Below are positions 1-7,644 of a stretch of 20,216 bases of DNA, in pieces. Numbering within the stretch: position 1 is the stretch's first letter; every line of letters starts with the position of its first letter. Source of the DNA: Deltaproteobacteria bacterium (GTDB lineage: Bacteria > Desulfobacterota_B > Binatia > UBA9968); the NCBI GenBank assembly GCA_016193385.1, contig JACPSF010000226.1, forward strand, positions 1-20,216, in the 5' to 3' direction. Under the pieces are notes generated by a model. It saw only the letters and a list, made by a program, of their open reading frames with translations. It searched no databases and had not been told where the DNA came from. A program made the position numbers and the translations under genes.

Positions 1-426
1 GAACGGTCCGGGTTGTGCCCGCACGAGAGGCTCTATGAGGACCGAAACTGTGTTGAGTGTTTCGGCGATGGCACGGAGGAGATGCTGGAGTGCGGCGAAT
101 GCGGCATCCGGACATGGCATCGTGGCGGGAAATGCCTGCGCCATGATGCGTCAGCGCCCAAGCCCTATGAGCTTCTAGAGGTCGAGCTAAAGAAGCTGCA
201 AGGCGAGATCCAGACTGTCCAGGAACAATCCTCAGCCCGCCTCGCACGGGCAGAAGAGCACGCGAGAGAGATCGAAGCCACTTGCGTTGTGATGCGGGAG
301 GCGCTCGAATATGTCAAGGCAAGGATCGGTTCGACCAATATAGGCGAGTCGATGATCAAGATTGACCGGGCCCTTTCTTCCTCGGCTGGCGATCAGACGA
401 GGGAGGACAAGCAGGAAAGGAAGTAG
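1..426 (+). CDS. Cys-rich, coiled-coil hypothetical protein (5' end outside window)
   Basis: The reading frame is open from base 1 to a TAG at 424-426, so the gene probably begins before the window; an in-frame TTG at 13 is the only visible early start. The first 45 residues or so contain clustered Cys and His (CPH, CVEC, CGECG, then W-H and CLRH), as in a zinc-ribbon-like fold. Residues about 50-110 are rich in Glu, Lys, Leu and Ala with heptad character, so a coiled coil is likely. The C-terminus is charged and probably disordered. There is no signal peptide or membrane segment in the visible part. I do not recognise the family. Metal binding is inferred from the Cys spacing, and the function is unknown. 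Confidence 0.5.
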   Translation, partial: ERSGLCPHERLYEDRNCVECFGDGTEEMLECGECGIRTWHRGGKCLRHDASAPKPYELLEVELKKLQGEIQTVQEQSSARLARAEEHAREIEATCVVMREALEYVKARIGSTNIGESMIKIDRALSSSAGDQTREDKQERK

Positions 427-489
427 GTCGGGTTTTGAATACTCCACGGTTTTTACTGAGTTGACAGTTCTGAAAGGGGGAAGAAAGTT

Positions 490-1518
490 ATGAGGCTCCT
501 GCGTCTGACGACTGCCCTTGTTATTGTGTCGTTTGCGCTACTAACGAATGGACGAATCGTCCATGGTGCCGCGCCATACTACGAAGGGAAAACGATCCGG
601 ATTATTGTCGGGACTTCGCCAGGAGGTGGGTACGATACGTATACCCGCGTGCTCGCCCGCCACTTCGGCAAGCACATTCCCGGCAACCCTACCATCATTG
701 TGGACAACATGCCCGGCGCAGGGGGATTGGTTTCGGCGAACTATCTCTTCAGGATAGCTAAGCCCGACGGTCTTACCATCGGCCATTTCGTCGGCGGACA
801 GTTTCTCCAACAGCTCCTGGGAAGGCCCGGCATTGAGTTCGACGCGCTCAAATTTGAATACGTCGGGGTGCCCGCTCAGGACAACTTTGTCTTTGGGGTC
901 GCCAAGGCGACGGGCATCACGAGCATAGAGCAATGGTTGGCGTCCAAGACCGCGGTTAAGTTTGGTGCCATAGCGCCCGGTGATGGGACCTACGATACTG
1001 CCAAAGTCCTTGAGGTTACCCTCGGCCTGCCCATCCAGGTTGTAACCGGATACAAGGGGACCGCCCCGATCCGCCTGGCCTTCAACAGCGGCGAAGTCGC
1101 CGGCCTTAGCAACTCGTGGCAATCCTTCAAGTCAACTTGGAGGAAAGAACTTGAGACGGGGGAAGCGACCATTGTGGTTCAGATCAGCTCGAAACCCCAT
1201 GCGGACCTGCCCAAAGTGCCTCTGGCCGTGAATCTGGCTAAAACGGAAGAGGCGCGAAAGCTCATTCAGGCAATAGCTCAAGCCCACGGCGCCGCGGTGC
1301 GTCCCTATGTCTTGCCTCCTGGCACGCCCAAAGATCGGGTGGAAATCCTGCGCAGGGCGTTTATGGAGGCCATCAGGGATCCGGAACTCCTCCAGGAAGC
1401 CAGCAAGGCCAGGCTGGAGATCAATCCTGGATCGGGCGAAGAGCTGGAGCGAAACGTCCAAGAGCTTCTCCGGCTCGAGTCTCCTCTGGTGGCACGGCTA
1501 AAGGAAATTCTTAAATGA
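490..1518 (+). CDS. Tripartite tricarboxylate transporter (Bug/TctC-type) substrate-binding protein
   Basis: Periplasmic solute-binding protein of the TctC/Bug family, which captures carboxylates for a TctA/TctB permease. The 342-residue product starts with a signal peptide (hydrophobic core residues about 7-20, likely cleavage near residue 26). The mature start has the family pattern YYEGKTIRIIVG, PGGGYDTYTR and later IIVDNMPGAGG. Length is normal for the family (about 320-340). The ATG at 490 is preceded by AAGGGGG at 474-480, nine bases upstream. The stop codon overlaps the start of the next gene by four bases (ATGA), so the two are co-translated. No TctA or TctB permease gene is in the window, so this is an orphan binding protein, common in bacteria with many Bug paralogues. 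The ligand cannot be predicted from sequence. Confidence 0.93.
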   Translation: MRLLRLTTALVIVSFALLTNGRIVHGAAPYYEGKTIRIIVGTSPGGGYDTYTRVLARHFGKHIPGNPTIIVDNMPGAGGLVSANYLFRIAKPDGLTIGHFVGGQFLQQLLGRPGIEFDALKFEYVGVPAQDNFVFGVAKATGITSIEQWLASKTAVKFGAIAPGDGTYDTAKVLEVTLGLPIQVVTGYKGTAPIRLAFNSGEVAGLSNSWQSFKSTWRKELETGEATIVVQISSKPHADLPKVPLAVNLAKTEEARKLIQAIAQAHGAAVRPYVLPPGTPKDRVEILRRAFMEAIRDPELLQEASKARLEINPGSGEELERNVQELLRLESPLVARLKEILK

Positions 1519-2198
1519 CCGCTTCACACTCAAGCGCTAGTTTTCCCCGGGTGTTTGTTCTTGCTGTTCTCTCCCTGCTTGCGATCGCCTTTCCGATCCA
1601 GGCAGGGTGGGCTAGCGAACCACCCTTGAGGCTGCAGCTTGCTCAGGTGCCTGCAAGCACGGCAGGGAAGCTGGTTACGGTTCAGGGAAGGATCACCGTC
1701 TACGAAGGCCAGCGGCTGGGAGTAGCGACCGCCAGCGGCGAGGTCTGGGTCAGGCTGAACGAACCCCTCGGCGTTGTAGGGATGGAGGCGGCGAAGTTTT
1801 CCGATATCGTACTCGGAACCTATTTAGGGACGACCGCGGTAAAACAGGCCGACGGCACCTTGCGTGCCCTCGAAGTCCATATCTTTGCGGAGGCTGAACG
1901 GGGGTTGAGTGAGGGGCATAAACCGCACAGTCGCATTCCTAACGCCACTATGACCAACGCCAATGTTGACAATGTCGTCAAGAAGGTCGATGGGCCACTG
2001 ATGACGCTCAAATACAAGGGTGGCGAGGTCAAAGTATTCGTGCCTCCGGATGCGCCTACCGTAAAGAGAACGGCCGGGGACCGCGGACTCCTGAAGCCCG
2101 GCGCCGCCGTCACTATCCGGGCGCTCAAAGCCCCCGACGGTTCAATTTCCAGTTCACAGGTTACCGTGGGTTTAGACGGGTTCACCCCGCCGATGTAG
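1515..2198 (+). CDS. Secreted DUF5666-like beta-rich hypothetical protein
   Basis: A 227-residue protein with an N-terminal signal peptide (hydrophobic residues about 11-29, small residues before WASEPP). Two beta-rich segments follow. The first, residues about 50-125, begins KLVTVQGRITVYEGQRL and looks OB-like. The second, about 145-225, contains TNANVDNVVKK, LTLKYKGGEVKVFVPPDAP-type strands, LLKPGAAVTI and ends GLDGFTPPM. This second part resembles proteins carrying DUF5666, whose function is not established. The ATG overlaps the preceding TGA (1515-1518), so translation is coupled to the upstream binding protein. That suggests a shared envelope role, but this is inference. Some database relatives are labelled as transporter permeases, yet no membrane segments exist beyond the signal peptide. 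Confidence 0.8.
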   Translation: MTASHSSASFPRVFVLAVLSLLAIAFPIQAGWASEPPLRLQLAQVPASTAGKLVTVQGRITVYEGQRLGVATASGEVWVRLNEPLGVVGMEAAKFSDIVLGTYLGTTAVKQADGTLRALEVHIFAEAERGLSEGHKPHSRIPNATMTNANVDNVVKKVDGPLMTLKYKGGEVKVFVPPDAPTVKRTAGDRGLLKPGAAVTIRALKAPDGSISSSQVTVGLDGFTPPM

Positions 2199-2235
2199 GT
2201 GGCGAGAAGCCCCTCATAACAGGGTGCTGAGCTTG

Positions 2236-2310
2236 CCCTTCGACTCGCTCCCTTCGGGTCTGAGCCTCAGGGTCGAAGACAGGACCCTGAGTTTTAACGA
2301 AGGGTCGAAC
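2236..2310. repeat. Nested inverted-repeat (REP-like) cluster
   Basis: A dense set of short inverted repeats. CCCTTCGAC at 2236-2244 is complementary in part to GTCGAAG at 2272-2278 and to the CGAAGGGTCGAA block at 2298-2309, and a perfect 9-bp hairpin lies inside. The layout resembles dispersed intergenic palindromic repeats seen in many uncultured soil genomes. Whether it recurs elsewhere in this genome cannot be seen here. Confidence 0.5.
2266..2295 (+). terminator. Probable rho-independent terminator after the secreted-protein gene
   Basis: CTCAGGGTC (2266-2274) pairs perfectly with GACCCTGAG (2283-2291) around an 8-base loop, and TTTT (2292-2295) follows directly. It lies 68 bases after the stop codon of the two-gene transcript. 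The T-run is short, so strength is uncertain, and the hairpin is also part of a larger inverted-repeat cluster. Confidence 0.5.
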
Positions 2311-2452
2311 CACCGGATTTAAAATGAGAAGGGAGTCTCGGTGTTCAGGCTTCTGTGGCTCAACAGATCCAGATCGCGTGTCAGAATTACCTCGTTTGAC
2401 GACATCTGACTGACTGCTAACATGAGAGCCTAAAAGTCCGGGGGAGCCCTTT

Positions 2453-3703
2453 TTGGAGAGAAACCTTTTCTACGGCTGGTATGTTCTCGCTGCCTCTTTC
2501 TTGATCCTCGTGCTCGAAGGCGGCGTCAGGTTTTCTTTCGGCATTCTCATAAGCCCTCTCGCTTCCGAATTTTCCTGGAACCGAGGGGCTATCACACTGG
2601 CCTTCACCGCGAACATGATCGTTTTCGGGTTTTCCCAACTGCTCGCCGGCAGGCTGCTGGATCGATTCGGGCCACGAGTTGTTTTCTCTACCTCGGCCCT
2701 GATCGTGACCATCGGCATGATTCTAACGGCACAAATGAATTCCCTGCTTGAATTCCACCTCTACTACGGTGTGATCACTGCAGTCGGGGTATCGGGCATC
2801 ACCGTCGGAGTCGTGTCCTCTACACTGTCCGGGTGGTTTCGAAGCATGCGAGGGTTTGTCTCCGGCGTCGCCATTTCGGGGACCGCGCTGGGACAGTTCC
2901 TGATCATTCCCGGAATAGCCTTCCTGATGGGACGATTCGGATGGAGAATGGCCTGGGGCATCGCAGGGTTTTTTGTTTCACTCGTGATCGTACCGATCGC
3001 GCTGCTTGTCCTGAGAAAAGACCCATTAGAAACGGGCCCCCACCTGTCCCGCTCAGGAGGTGAACGAGCCCTGCAGGAAGCGGGAAGCGATCCAGACGTT
3101 CCCCAACTCGGGGTCTCCCGGATCCTCCGATCAAGGAATTTTGTTGTTATCGGCCTGACCTACTTCATATGCGGCTTCCAGGATTTTCTTTACGCAACAC
3201 AGCTCATTCCGTTTGCCTTAGACCGAGGCTTTTCCAACCAGGAGGCGTCGAATCTACAGGGCCTAGCCGGCTTTCTGAGTATTGCCGGCCTCCTCTTTTT
3301 CTCCTTTCTCTCAGAAAAACTCGGAAGAAAAATTCCATTGTCATTGACGTTCGTTCCACGTTTCCTTTCTTTCGCCCTTCTCTTTTACTCAAGCGAAAAG
3401 CCCTTCATTTACGCCTATGCCCTTCTTTTCGGCTTCACGCTCATGGCCTCGGCCCCCCTGGCCTCGGCCATCGTGGGAGACCTCTACGGCTTCAAAAACA
3501 TCGGAACGTTAACAGGAGCCATTTTTTGGGTCCATCACCTGGGCGGGTCGCTGGGGGCCTACGCGGGAGGTCTGGTCTACGACCTGATGGGGAGCTACCG
3601 GCTGGCCTTCGCCTTCGTTCTATTTCTCGCCGTCATAGCCGTGTTCACGAGCATGCTCATTCTCGAGAAAGGATCCCCCGTGCCGAAATCCGGAGTGAGC
3701 TAG
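2453..3703 (+). CDS. MFS transporter (oxalate/formate antiporter or monocarboxylate-type)
   Basis: A 416-residue inner-membrane carrier with about 12 hydrophobic helices, in two halves separated by a hydrophilic loop around residues 190-222. The start FYGWYVLAASF and the motif-A-like loop GRLLDRFGPR after helix 2 are typical of major facilitator carriers in the oxalate/formate antiporter and monocarboxylate groups. The second half has a related loop, SEKLGRKIPL. The start is a TTG at 2453 with GGGGGAG at 2439-2445, seven bases upstream; no in-frame ATG lies near the family's usual N-terminus. A small organic anion is the likely substrate by family, but the exact one is unknown. It is separated from the binding-protein pair by the hairpin region and ends four bases from a convergent gene. 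Confidence 0.9.
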   Translation: MERNLFYGWYVLAASFLILVLEGGVRFSFGILISPLASEFSWNRGAITLAFTANMIVFGFSQLLAGRLLDRFGPRVVFSTSALIVTIGMILTAQMNSLLEFHLYYGVITAVGVSGITVGVVSSTLSGWFRSMRGFVSGVAISGTALGQFLIIPGIAFLMGRFGWRMAWGIAGFFVSLVIVPIALLVLRKDPLETGPHLSRSGGERALQEAGSDPDVPQLGVSRILRSRNFVVIGLTYFICGFQDFLYATQLIPFALDRGFSNQEASNLQGLAGFLSIAGLLFFSFLSEKLGRKIPLSLTFVPRFLSFALLFYSSEKPFIYAYALLFGFTLMASAPLASAIVGDLYGFKNIGTLTGAIFWVHHLGGSLGAYAGGLVYDLMGSYRLAFAFVLFLAVIAVFTSMLILEKGSPVPKSGVS

Positions 3704-3707
3704 TTTC

Positions 3708-4199
3708 CTAACCCGATGTCGCTTTGTGCCGTCCTTGATAGAGCTGGAGGAATAGATCGTAGAAAGAAGCGAGACTACGCTCCTCGACCTTGGGGTGGCC
3801 ATCGCTCGTTTGATAGAGAATCATGATCGTGAGCCCGCGCTTATATAGCTGCACTAGATGAGCTCCGTTTAAGTCAAGATATGACCCTACGGTTCGCAGA
3901 ATGTTAGGCGTGCTATAGAAATCAGGAATTTGCCCGCCCGCTCTTCTTCTGGCCCGACCTCGTTGCTCCAAAATCTCGATCTGTTGAGGGGTAAAACTCA
4001 GGTGCAAGGCCTTCTTTTGTCCGAAGCGGAAATCCCTGAGTCGCTGCAGAACAGCCCGAAATGAACTGACCCGCTCCGCCTCGCCATAAACCGTGTAATC
4101 GGTGCCGCTGCTTTTTATATCAAACGCAACGACCCGGCTCTCCTCTAATGCCTGGCCAATAGTCCGAAGGCCTTTGTGGTACTGGGTTTCGGCAGCCAC
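3708..4199 (-). CDS. Hypothetical protein, 163 aa
   Basis: I do not recognise this family. The product is soluble, of mixed alpha/beta character, with no signal peptide or membrane segment. Residues about 75-100 are basic and helical (FTPQQIEILEQRGRARRR), and the C-terminal third is rich in Leu and Tyr (LYKRGLTIMILYQ, FYDLFLQLYQGR). The start is a GTG at 4199, preceded by GGAGGG eight bases upstream. The gene converges on the MFS gene with only four bases between the stop codons, leaving no room for a separate terminator. A small doubtful ORF lies 39 bases upstream on the same strand. The codon pattern and the RBS support a real gene. Confidence 0.65.
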   Translation of the reverse strand: MAAETQYHKGLRTIGQALEESRVVAFDIKSSGTDYTVYGEAERVSSFRAVLQRLRDFRFGQKKALHLSFTPQQIEILEQRGRARRRAGGQIPDFYSTPNILRTVGSYLDLNGAHLVQLYKRGLTIMILYQTSDGHPKVEERSLASFYDLFLQLYQGRHKATSG

Positions 4200-4238
4200 A
4201 GGTGCGACCCTCCGTGGTTGGGCGAAGTTTGCCGCTAC

Positions 4239-4409
4239 TTAGCACCTTTCCTGTCGACCTACAAGCACTTTTTCGGCGTACTCTTTTATCAAGACGTCCA
4301 CATCGGCTGGATGGCGTGGTCGCTCCAAGGGAGGAGAAAGGTGTGCGGTGACAATGGGCCGTTGCGAAATCCGTGACAGAAGCTTTCGGCGGAAAAAGGG
4401 GTCGCCCAT
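4239..4409 (-). CDS. Possible small protein, 56 aa
   Basis: A short frame from ATG at 4409 to TAA at 4239-4241, on the same strand as and 39 bases upstream of the 163-residue hypothetical gene. The predicted product is basic and helix-prone, starting MGDPFFRRKLLSRI and ending with a charged stretch (DVDVLIKEYAEKVLVGRQ) that looks more protein-like than the other frames here. An in-frame stop lies seven codons before the ATG and no clear Shine-Dalgarno is present. It may be a real small gene or a remnant of a longer one. I see no similarity to a known family. Confidence 0.3.
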   Translation of the reverse strand: MGDPFFRRKLLSRISQRPIVTAHLSPPLERPRHPADVDVLIKEYAEKVLVGRQERC

Positions 4410-4454
4410 CTTGGGATTTGGTGTTCATCCCGAGCTCGGCCGTACTCCTCGAAA

Positions 4455-4871
4455 TTACGTTACGGGCAGCACGGGGATGTGCAGGTCGCGGGAGAGAAAC
4501 TCAAAGTCCGCGAGATCTGCGGTGACCACGGTGGTGCCATGGCGGCGGGCCGTCAGCGCGATGAGGGCATCGTTTTGAAAATCCCGCCGCTTGTTTTTGT
4601 CCCAGCGCTCCGCATCCCCAATCTTTTGGACTAATCTGCCTGCCTCCCACCAATCTAAGGCGGTGGGTTCCCAGCAGACCCGAGCCAGCCGGAAGAGTTG
4701 AAGCACGAGCCGCTGGGCGTCGCGGGTTCGGGCGCCCCGGCGGAGCTCCGAGAGGACCACTGCTGAGTGACGGACAATATAGGCTTTCCGAACCGCCTCC
4801 AGGCTATCTTGGTAGAGCCCTCTCTCCCAATGCCCGATATAAACGTTGGTGTCCAGAATGGCTAAATGCAT
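4455..4871 (-). CDS. PIN-domain ribonuclease, VapC-type toxin
   Basis: A 138-residue PIN-domain protein, the expected size for VapC toxins, which are Mg-dependent ribonucleases that block translation. The acidic active-site set is visible: D7 in LDTN, E42 in LSELRRG, D101 in NDALIALTARR, and D119/D122 in TADLADFEFL. The ATG at 4871 places LDTN at the usual position; a TTG at 4877 would add two residues. The gene lies 24 bases after the stop of a small gene encoding an antitoxin-like protein, in the antitoxin-then-toxin order normal for vapBC. The target RNA cannot be deduced from sequence. Confidence 0.88.
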   Translation of the reverse strand: MHLAILDTNVYIGHWERGLYQDSLEAVRKAYIVRHSAVVLSELRRGARTRDAQRLVLQLFRLARVCWEPTALDWWEAGRLVQKIGDAERWDKNKRRDFQNDALIALTARRHGTTVVTADLADFEFLSRDLHIPVLPVT

Positions 4872-4895
4872 GCTCAATTCGATTCACCCGGACCC

Positions 4896-5099
4896 CTAAG
4901 GTCTCTCCAGGCTTCCGGGATGAAGGGTGCGTCGGCTTTTCTTCATGAACTCCCAGAACTCTTCCATCTCTGCGATCCGTTCGACGGAGAGCCGGATGAC
5001 CTCGGCGTTGGTTCTTACCCCCAGGGCCTTTTTGGCTCGATGGAGTGCGGTTTCATCCACAAAAAAGGATTTTCGCTTCAGTTTGGTACCGATAGACAT
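4896..5099 (-). CDS. VapB-type antitoxin, 67 aa
   Basis: A 67-residue protein whose N-terminal half fits a ribbon-helix-helix DNA-binding fold: a short basic strand (KLKRKSFFVDE), then two helices (ALHRAKKALGVR and NAEVIRLSVERIAEME). The C-terminus (EFWEFMKKSRRTLHPG) would bind and neutralise the toxin. The frame is open further upstream, but the ATG at 5099 is chosen because a consensus AGGAGG lies four bases before it and the preceding stretch looks non-coding. It directly precedes the PIN toxin gene. By analogy with vapBC systems the complex would repress its own promoter. The subtype is uncertain because the sequence is short. Confidence 0.78.
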   Translation of the reverse strand: MSIGTKLKRKSFFVDETALHRAKKALGVRTNAEVIRLSVERIAEMEEFWEFMKKSRRTLHPGSLERP

Positions 5100-5103
5100 A
5101 ACG

Positions 5104-5109
5104 CCTCCT
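5104..5109 (-). promoter_or_regulatory. Shine-Dalgarno fixing the antitoxin start
   Basis: AGGAGG on the minus strand, four bases before the ATG at 5099. It argues against the longer in-frame upstream starts. Confidence 0.7.
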
Positions 5110-5133
5110 GACCGAGGTGCTTCCGATGCATAC

Positions 5134-5162
5134 ACATTAGCGATGATAGGCATACTTGTCAA
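5134..5162 (-). promoter_or_regulatory. Candidate sigma-70 promoter of the toxin-antitoxin pair
   Basis: A consensus -35 TTGACA (minus strand, 5157-5162) and a weaker -10 TAATGT (5134-5139) are separated by 17 bases. Transcription would begin near 5127, about 28 bases before the antitoxin ATG. GTATGC occurs twice around the -10, which could form part of an autoregulatory operator; this is inference. Confidence 0.45.
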
Positions 5163-5692
5163 GGAGGACCCCGAGTCTATTCCAAAAGGTAGGTATGGGA
5201 TTCGGCGGCAGACCTGCGTCAGTTGCGTGGTCGCTTTTTCTTTTTGTTGGTGATGTATCAGTCTGTGTGTAAATTTTGGTGGGGAGAGAGGGAGTGGAGA
5301 GAAAATGGCTTTCATATTTGGACGAGAGAAGACGATCGGGAGGTGGTTAAGGGTAAGGCCTAGGTCATTTTTTGATTGGGAAAAAACAGAAGGGGTGCTA
5401 CCTCCAGAGTTGTGCGACGAAGGCGTGGGGTCAAATCTTTTGTTGTTTGTTGAGAGAGGGAATGTTGTGTTAAGCCCTCCAGCGCCTACAATTTCAGTTT
5501 TTAGTTTTGAGTTCTTAGTTTTTAGTTTCAGCCTGATCCTCCCGAGGCGGACCAGCCTCAGGCTGGGGCTGATCCGTCCTTTGGTGGAAACTCAACACTC
5601 AAAACTCACAACTCAAAACTGGGAAAATGGAAGAGTAGTTCGCCGCAGGGGTCTTGAAAATAGATAGGACCGACCTCGGAAGGTTTCGAGCC
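5163..5692. other. Gene-free 530-bp stretch with an inverted-repeat element
   Basis: No convincing gene on either strand. A plus-strand open frame at 5305-5667 reads through the repeat arms and gives low-complexity sequence. The left part has a purine-rich run around 5279-5304. The right part holds the inverted-repeat element at 5495-5621. It separates the toxin-antitoxin pair from the end of the LysW operon. Confidence 0.6.
5495..5621. repeat. 127-bp imperfect inverted-repeat element
   Basis: The left arm 5495-5529 and right arm 5587-5621 are both 35 bases and complementary at 29 positions without gaps. Each arm is a degenerate tandem of an AACTCAAAACT-like unit. The 57-base spacer contains a perfect 6-bp hairpin, CCAGCC-TCA-GGCTGG (5552-5566), and two related segments (CCTGATCCTCC and GCTGATCCGTCC). 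The structure would form a long hairpin in RNA or single-stranded DNA. There is no open frame for a transposase and no clear target-site duplication, so it is better described as a MITE-like or intergenic repeat than as an insertion sequence. Confidence 0.65.
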
Positions 5693-6856
5693 TTAGTTTT
5701 TTGTGGGGAGGACCTCGGCGAGATGCTCAGCCACGAAGTCTAGATCCTCGTAGCTAATCGTAAGGGGAGGGAGCAATCTCAAGACGGTAGCGCCTGCCGG
5801 CAGGGCCAGGATGCCTTTTTCCATCAGCTTCAGGAGATAGGGCGTGGATTTGTCTTTCAGCTCGATGCCGATCATCAGACCCAGGTGGCGGATTTCTCTA
5901 ACGTTGGCGAACGAATGCCGCCCGATCTTCTCGACGAAGTAGTCCCCTTTGGCTCTGGCTTGCTCGTCCAGTCTGTTTTCCAGCATATAGTCGATGGCCG
6001 CAATGGCCGCGGCGCACACCAGCGGATTACCGCCGAAGGTGCTGCCGTGCTTTCCAACAGGGGCTTCGATCTTGTCCGAGCACAGCACGGCTCCCATCGG
6101 GAGGCCGCCGGCAATCGCTTTGGCCAGGCACAGGATGTCGGGCTCCAAATCAAAATGGTTACAGGCGAACATCTTGCCCGTCCGGCAGAATCCGGTTTGA
6201 ACCTCGTCGATGATGAGTAACAGGTTTCGTTCATCACATAATTTTCTGGCCCTGGCGAAATATTCCCCGGCGCCGATGTGGACGCCGCCCTCTCCCTGCA
6301 CGATCTCCAATATGACTCCGGCCGTCAGCTCGTTTACTTTTTCCTCTAATTTTCCAAAGTTGTTGAAGGGGACGTAGTGGAATCCCTCGACGATGGGCTC
6401 AAAATCCTTGCGGTACTCCGGGTTGTAGGTTGCGCTCATCGCTCCCATGGTCCGGCCGTGAAATCCGCGCATGGCGCAGATAAACTCTTTCTTCTTCGTC
6501 GTGAATCTCGCAAACTTAATCGCAGCCTCGATGGCTTCCGCTCCGGAATTGCACAAAAAGGCCCGTTTCAGGTTTTTGGGTGCGATGCGCGCAAGTTTTT
6601 CCAGAAGTCGCGCCCTCGTGTCATTGTAAAAAGTCCCGGCACAGCTGATCAGTTGCCCGGCTTGTTTCTCTATGGCCTCGAGGACCTTCTCGTTGCAATG
6701 TCCGATACCGGCGACGCCATGACCGGCGACGCAGTCGATATACTCCTTTCCCTCGCTATCCCAGACCCTGGCGTTTTTACCCCGAACGAGAACGATCTCA
6801 CGCTTCGAGTAAACGTCGAACTCATAGGTTTGCTCCAGCTTCTTAAAGTCAGTCAT
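5693..6856 (-). CDS. lysJ: LysJ/ArgD-type PLP aminotransferase of the LysW pathway
   Basis: Class III (ornithine/acetylornithine-type) aminotransferase of 387 residues. In the LysW pathway it converts the LysW-linked semialdehyde to LysW-lysine or LysW-ornithine, using glutamate as amino donor. Visible motifs are NSGAEA (103-108) for phosphate binding, IIDEVQTGFCRTG (215-227) with the cofactor-ring Asp217, and the PLP lysine K246 in LAKAIAGGLPMGA. GSTFGGNP follows later. Length is normal for ArgD/LysJ. The ATG overlaps the lysZ stop by four bases (ATGA), and it is the last gene of the operon. From sequence alone the enzyme could serve lysine, arginine or both. No strong terminator was found after its TAA. 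Confidence 0.93.
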   Translation of the reverse strand: MTDFKKLEQTYEFDVYSKREIVLVRGKNARVWDSEGKEYIDCVAGHGVAGIGHCNEKVLEAIEKQAGQLISCAGTFYNDTRARLLEKLARIAPKNLKRAFLCNSGAEAIEAAIKFARFTTKKKEFICAMRGFHGRTMGAMSATYNPEYRKDFEPIVEGFHYVPFNNFGKLEEKVNELTAGVILEIVQGEGGVHIGAGEYFARARKLCDERNLLLIIDEVQTGFCRTGKMFACNHFDLEPDILCLAKAIAGGLPMGAVLCSDKIEAPVGKHGSTFGGNPLVCAAAIAAIDYMLENRLDEQARAKGDYFVEKIGRHSFANVREIRHLGLMIGIELKDKSTPYLLKLMEKGILALPAGATVLRLLPPLTISYEDLDFVAEHLAEVLPTKN

Positions 6857-7644
6857 TGGATCATTGTCCCTTTCCCGCTGAGGGCGTCTCGGATCGGATG
6901 CTCGACTCTCCCGTCGCTGATCATGACGCTTTTGGCTCCGCTGTCCATGAGTTTCCTCAAGGCGAGCATCTTTCGTTTCATCCTTCCCTGGACCCGGGCT
7001 TCCCAGACTTCCAGCTCTGCTTTCGGTATGCGTCGGATTAAAGAATTTTCATCATTGATGTCGGCCATAAAGCCCGGTGCCTCAATCAGCTGGATCACCG
7101 TGTCGGCGTGAAGCGCCTCTTGCAATAAGTTGACGATGTCGTCGTTCTCGGAATTGATGGCCACGTTATTCTCGTCGATGATCGGGATACAGATGACGGG
7201 GAGATACCCGTGGCCAAGTAGAAGTTCCAGCAGCCCCTGATTGACGCTTTTCGGCTTGCCCGAAAAGTCGCGCAGGATGACGGTCTTGTCTCCTTGCTTG
7301 ACCCGGATCCCCTTGTTTCGTGTCCCCTGGATCAGTTTGCCGTCGATGCCCGAAAGACCGATCGCGTTGATCCCGTGCTGCTGGCACAGTTCCACGAGCC
7401 GTTTGTTCTGAATGCCAGAGTAGCCCATCAGGATGGCGTCGATGGCCGCCTCGTCCGACAAGACGCTCGAATAGCCCGAAACGGAGGTGACGACCCGTGT
7501 CGGACTCCCCATTTTCTCGGCGATCTCGTCGCGTATGGCGTTAGCTCCATGGACGATGATGAAGCTTTCATTCAGCTCGGCCAGGTCCTGAATAGCTCCC
7601 TTGGTGTTGACCTCTCTGCCGCCGCCTATCTTTATGATCATCAT
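6853..7644 (-). CDS. lysZ: LysZ: LysW-aminoadipate/glutamate kinase
   Basis: Amino-acid kinase family protein of 263 residues that phosphorylates the side-chain carboxylate of LysW-bound 2-aminoadipate or glutamate. The N-terminal MIIKIGGG is the nucleotide-binding start of the family. IIVHGANAI follows, with Ala-Asn where many members have Gly-Gly. NAIGLSGIDGKL, GYLPVICIP, the LysZ-typical QGRMKRKMLALRKLMDSG and SDGRVEHPIRDALSGKGT are all present. A longer frame reaches 7683, but ATG 7644 is preferred because it overlaps the upstream TGA as ATGA and matches the family N-terminus; ATG 7641 is equally possible. It is coupled to lysJ by another ATGA overlap. Confidence 0.92.
   Translation of the reverse strand: MMIIKIGGGREVNTKGAIQDLAELNESFIIVHGANAIRDEIAEKMGSPTRVVTSVSGYSSVLSDEAAIDAILMGYSGIQNKRLVELCQQHGINAIGLSGIDGKLIQGTRNKGIRVKQGDKTVILRDFSGKPKSVNQGLLELLLGHGYLPVICIPIIDENNVAINSENDDIVNLLQEALHADTVIQLIEAPGFMADINDENSLIRRIPKAELEVWEARVQGRMKRKMLALRKLMDSGAKSVMISDGRVEHPIRDALSGKGTMIQ

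Noticed and set aside
461..466. TTGACA upstream of the TTT binding-protein gene
   Set aside because: A -10 box at normal spacing would fall at or after the ribosome-binding region near 484-489, with no match to the consensus.
541..1122. 193-residue minus-strand frame
   Set aside because: Antisense to the TTT binding-protein gene, whose family motifs are clear.
3169..3711. 180-residue plus-strand frame
   Set aside because: Overlaps the MFS gene in another frame and is Arg/Pro/Leu-rich without family signals.
5305..5667. 120-residue plus-strand frame
   Set aside because: Its second half is a translation of the inverted-repeat arms and spacer, with no conserved features.
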